This document shows, piece after piece, positions 61,842 through 64,000 of a stretch of DNA of 64,000 nucleotides. This DNA is from Olleya sp. Hel_I_94. Lineage in GTDB: Bacteria; Bacteroidota; Bacteroidia; Flavobacteriales; Flavobacteriaceae. The stretch covers positions 377,001 through 441,000 of the forward strand of contig NZ_VISI01000002.1 in NCBI RefSeq assembly GCF_007827365.1, given 5' to 3'. How positions within the stretch are numbered: position 1 is the first letter of the stretch; every line of letters starts with the position of its first letter. The translations under genes were made by a program, and so were the position numbers. Under the pieces are notes generated by a model, which did no database searches, was not told the origin of the DNA, and was given only the letters and a program-made list of their open reading frames with translations.

Positions 61842-63215
61842 ATGAAAAATAATATAATAATTATAATGTTTTTGTGCTTTGGAAGTGCATGGTCTCAACA
61901 AGATTCTACATTAGTTTACAAAAAACGTGTTTTAGAAACAACTGAGGTTGATTTTTTATCAAGTTATTACAGTCAAGACGGTAATAATGCCTCAGTTACA
62001 GGAGGTATAGGTACTGAAGAATTGACAGATGCAACAGCAACCATAGTTGTTAGTATGCCTCTAAATGAAGATGACGTTTTAACTATAGATGCAGGAATTT
62101 CAGCATATACTTCAGCATCGTCAAGTAATACAGATCCCTTTGACGATTCAGATGGTGCAACACCTTGGTCAACTTCGTCAGGTGCTTCAGCTAGTGATGT
62201 TTGGGCAAATATTAATGCAGATTACTCTCATAGTTCTGACGATAGAAATACTATTTGGAATGCCGATCTATCTTTGGCTTCTGAGTATGATTACTTTTCA
62301 TTAGGTTTTGGTGGTGGATTGACTAAACTTTTTAATGAAAAAAATACAACAATAGGTGTAAGTGCTAAAGTGTATTTAGATACATGGAATCCTGTTTACC
62401 CAATAGAGTTAAGATCTTTTGAAGATAATAATAGAAATCTAACACAGGGTTTATTTAGTAATTTAAATATAATTGATCAAAACGGAAACACATCATTAGC
62501 GTATAATCCAGTTAATTATAAATCCATTCAGGATAAGGGTAGAAACACCTATTCTTTATCATTAAGTTTTTCTCAAATCCTTAGTAAAAACGCACAATTT
62601 TCTGTCTTTTTGGATCTTGTTAATCAACAAGGCTGGTTAGCAAATCCACTACAACGTGTATATTTTTCAGATGTAGACAATTATTACGTAGGTAATGCAG
62701 CTAGTATTCCTAATTACACATCATCAGGTAATACTGATGTATTTCAATTAGCAGATGATATAGAGCGGTTACCAGACAGTAGAATAAAAATTCCTGTAGG
62801 ATTTCGCTTTAATTATTATTTAAATGAAGTTTTTACCGTTAGAACTTATTATAGATATTATTTTGATGATTGGGGAATTAAATCAAATACAGCTAGTATA
62901 GAAGTCCCAATAAAGATTTCGCAAAAATTTACATTATATCCATCGTTTAGATATTATGATCAAACCGAAGCAGACTACTTTGCACCTTATGAGCAAAACC
63001 TATCTACAGAACAGTTTTACACATCAGATTATGATTTATCTAAATTTAATGCCAACCAGTATGGTTTTGGTATAAGTTATACAGATATTTTTAGTTCTGC
63101 ACATATCTGGGAATTCGGATTAAAAAGTATAGATTTTAAGTACAATAATTATCAACGTAATACAGGACTAAGTGCTAATTATTTTGGATTAGGTTTTAAA
63201 TTTGTTATGGATTAA
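61842..63215 (+). CDS. DUF3570 family outer-membrane beta-barrel protein
   Basis: 457 residues from the ATG at 61842, just after the DUF4266 gene; a longer in-frame stretch upstream overlaps that gene and has no signal peptide. A signal peptide (MKNNIIIIMFLCFGSAWSQ) is followed by strand-rich sequence: YDYFSLGFGGGLTKLF, RIKIPVGFRFNYYLNEVFTVRTYYRYYFDDWG, and a closing aromatic strand IWEFGLKSIDFKYNNYQRNTGLSANYFGLGFKFVMD. This is a DUF3570 barrel. A polar loop at 101-120 has an SGAS sequence (113-116). It is the last gene of the operon. Confidence 0.88.
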   Translation: MKNNIIIIMFLCFGSAWSQQDSTLVYKKRVLETTEVDFLSSYYSQDGNNASVTGGIGTEELTDATATIVVSMPLNEDDVLTIDAGISAYTSASSSNTDPFDDSDGATPWSTSSGASASDVWANINADYSHSSDDRNTIWNADLSLASEYDYFSLGFGGGLTKLFNEKNTTIGVSAKVYLDTWNPVYPIELRSFEDNNRNLTQGLFSNLNIIDQNGNTSLAYNPVNYKSIQDKGRNTYSLSLSFSQILSKNAQFSVFLDLVNQQGWLANPLQRVYFSDVDNYYVGNAASIPNYTSSGNTDVFQLADDIERLPDSRIKIPVGFRFNYYLNEVFTVRTYYRYYFDDWGIKSNTASIEVPIKISQKFTLYPSFRYYDQTEADYFAPYEQNLSTEQFYTSDYDLSKFNANQYGFGISYTDIFSSAHIWEFGLKSIDFKYNNYQRNTGLSANYFGLGFKFVMD

Positions 63216-63335
63216 CGGTTTATAATTAGGTAATAAATCTATCTTAAAGTCCTTTAATAATAGGGATAAATATACTAATTTGGCATAGTTTTTAGTTGTA
63301 CATTAAAGTGTAACTATAATAGTCAATTTTAGTAT

Positions 63336-64000
63336 ATGCAATATTTAAAATCCCTCGTCTTATTTTTATGTTTTACTTGTGTCATGGTTGCACAGGATAC
63401 GCCTAACCCTTTATTAGATAAAAACCCTGTAGCCCAACAACAATGGGTGGATAGTCTGTATAATAGTATGTCTTTAGAAGAAAAAATTGGACAACTATAT
63501 ATGGTTCAGGTGTTTTCAAGTCAATCACCACAAGAAAAAATTAATATTGTAAATCTAATTAGAGACAACAAAATTGGAGGATTAATTTACTCAAAAGGTG
63601 GTCCTGTTAGACAAGCAAAACTAAATAATGAGTTGCAAGCTGCTGCTAAAGTACCATTGTTAATTGGTATGGATGCAGAATGGGGTTTGAGCATGCGTTT
63701 AGATTCTACTTACGCATTTCCTTGGAATATGACGCTTGGTGCTGTTAAAAACAATCAGTTAATAGAGCAAACTGGACGTCAGTTAGGTGAACATTGTAAG
63801 CGAATTGGTGTACATTTTAATTTTGCTCCTGTTGTAGATATTAACACTAATCCAAATAATCCTATTATTGGTAACAGATCTTTTGGAGAAGATAGAGATA
63901 ACGTTACAGATAAGGCATTAGCCTTTATGAAAGGGATGCAGAGTACTGGTGTTTTAGCAAACGCAAAACATTTTCCTGGTCATGGAGATACGGAAGCAGA
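63336..64000 (+). CDS. Glycoside hydrolase family 3 protein (5' part only)
   Basis: The frame opens at ATG 63336 and runs off the window (221 codons). A signal peptide (MQYLKSLVLFLCFTCVMVAQ) is followed by a GH3 N-terminal domain: VDSLYNSMSLEEKIGQLYMVQ, PLLIGMDAEWGLSMRLDSTYAFPWNM, and the NagZ-like motif AKHFPGHGDTEA with a His-Phe-Pro-Gly-His-Gly-Asp-Thr core. This group hydrolyses N-acetylglucosamine or related beta-linkages. In Flavobacteriaceae such proteins are often fused to a C-terminal serine-beta-lactamase-like domain, which would lie beyond the edge here. Exported. Confidence 0.9.
   Translation, partial: MQYLKSLVLFLCFTCVMVAQDTPNPLLDKNPVAQQQWVDSLYNSMSLEEKIGQLYMVQVFSSQSPQEKINIVNLIRDNKIGGLIYSKGGPVRQAKLNNELQAAAKVPLLIGMDAEWGLSMRLDSTYAFPWNMTLGAVKNNQLIEQTGRQLGEHCKRIGVHFNFAPVVDINTNPNNPIIGNRSFGEDRDNVTDKALAFMKGMQSTGVLANAKHFPGHGDTEA

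Overview
The window is an AT-rich, gene-dense stretch of chromosome from a member of the Bacteroidota, almost certainly family Flavobacteriaceae. Grounds for this: promoters with the TTG / TANNTTTG pattern instead of -35/-10 boxes, genes without clear Shine-Dalgarno sites, and family-typical genes such as the DUF5916 outer-membrane protein, DUF2400/TIGR02757, DUF4159, a BatA N-terminal domain protein, the MlaD/Fe-S neighbourhood, and clpC divergent from gyrA. The genus cannot be fixed from sequence alone. I see no prophage, insertion sequence, CRISPR array, toxin-antitoxin pair or rRNA gene. No protein with a recognisable DNA-binding transcription-factor domain is present.

Layout. 1-9170: a cut-off BatA-domain gene, an M61 lipoprotein peptidase, a GAF histidine kinase, a DUF2400 protein, a CPBP protease, a LolD-like ATPase and a large DUF5916 protein. 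9200-13910: msrA-folE, small membrane proteins, a CDP-alcohol phosphatidyltransferase, a DMP19-like protein, an NAD(P)-binding reductase and a VOC protein. 13950-18930: threonine operon thrA-thrB-thrC on the minus strand, preceded by what looks like a Thr/Ile-rich leader peptide and an attenuator hairpin. 18985-34549: nnr, a TlpA-type lipoprotein, hutH, clpC, gyrA, a TPR protein, an NlpC/P60 peptidase, a thiolase and a PgpH-like HD phosphohydrolase. 34576-35418: a tRNA operon (Ser-GCU, Pro-UGG, Arg-UCU), then a 480-base non-genic stretch holding a second copy of the operon terminator fused to an 11-codon ORF. 35419-46431: a lipoprotein, then a minus-strand run of RNA-modification and folding genes (SAM methyltransferase, AI-2E permease, TrmH, DUF4159, RsmE, parvulin, TsaD), then a very large TamB. 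46589-49928: a sugar-metabolism cluster, pfkA-gapA-(GlcNAc kinase)-mgsA. 49921-59518: ridA and lptD against a plus-strand series of amidase, MlaD, a membrane Fe-S protein, a CCG-domain Fe-S protein, small membrane proteins and serB. A dispersed-repeat-like element lies inside this series. 60207-63215: a compact overlapping operon thioredoxin-ApbE-DUF4266-DUF3570. 63336-end: a glycoside hydrolase family 3 gene cut off by the window edge.

The best candidates for undescribed biology are (1) the thioredoxin/ApbE/DUF4266/DUF3570 operon. It is an exported, probably flavin-transfer-linked system built around a small lipoprotein ending in GGGCGCN, with a perfect 14-bp palindrome just upstream. (2) The threonine-operon leader peptide and attenuator. 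(3) The membrane Fe-S / CCG pair next to MlaD, in which the first cluster-binding half of the CCG protein has lost its usual cysteines. (4) The duplicated tRNA-operon terminator fused to a micro-ORF. Envelope biogenesis is a recurrent theme (LptD, TamB, MlaD, amidase, LolD-like ATPase, GH3 glycosidase).
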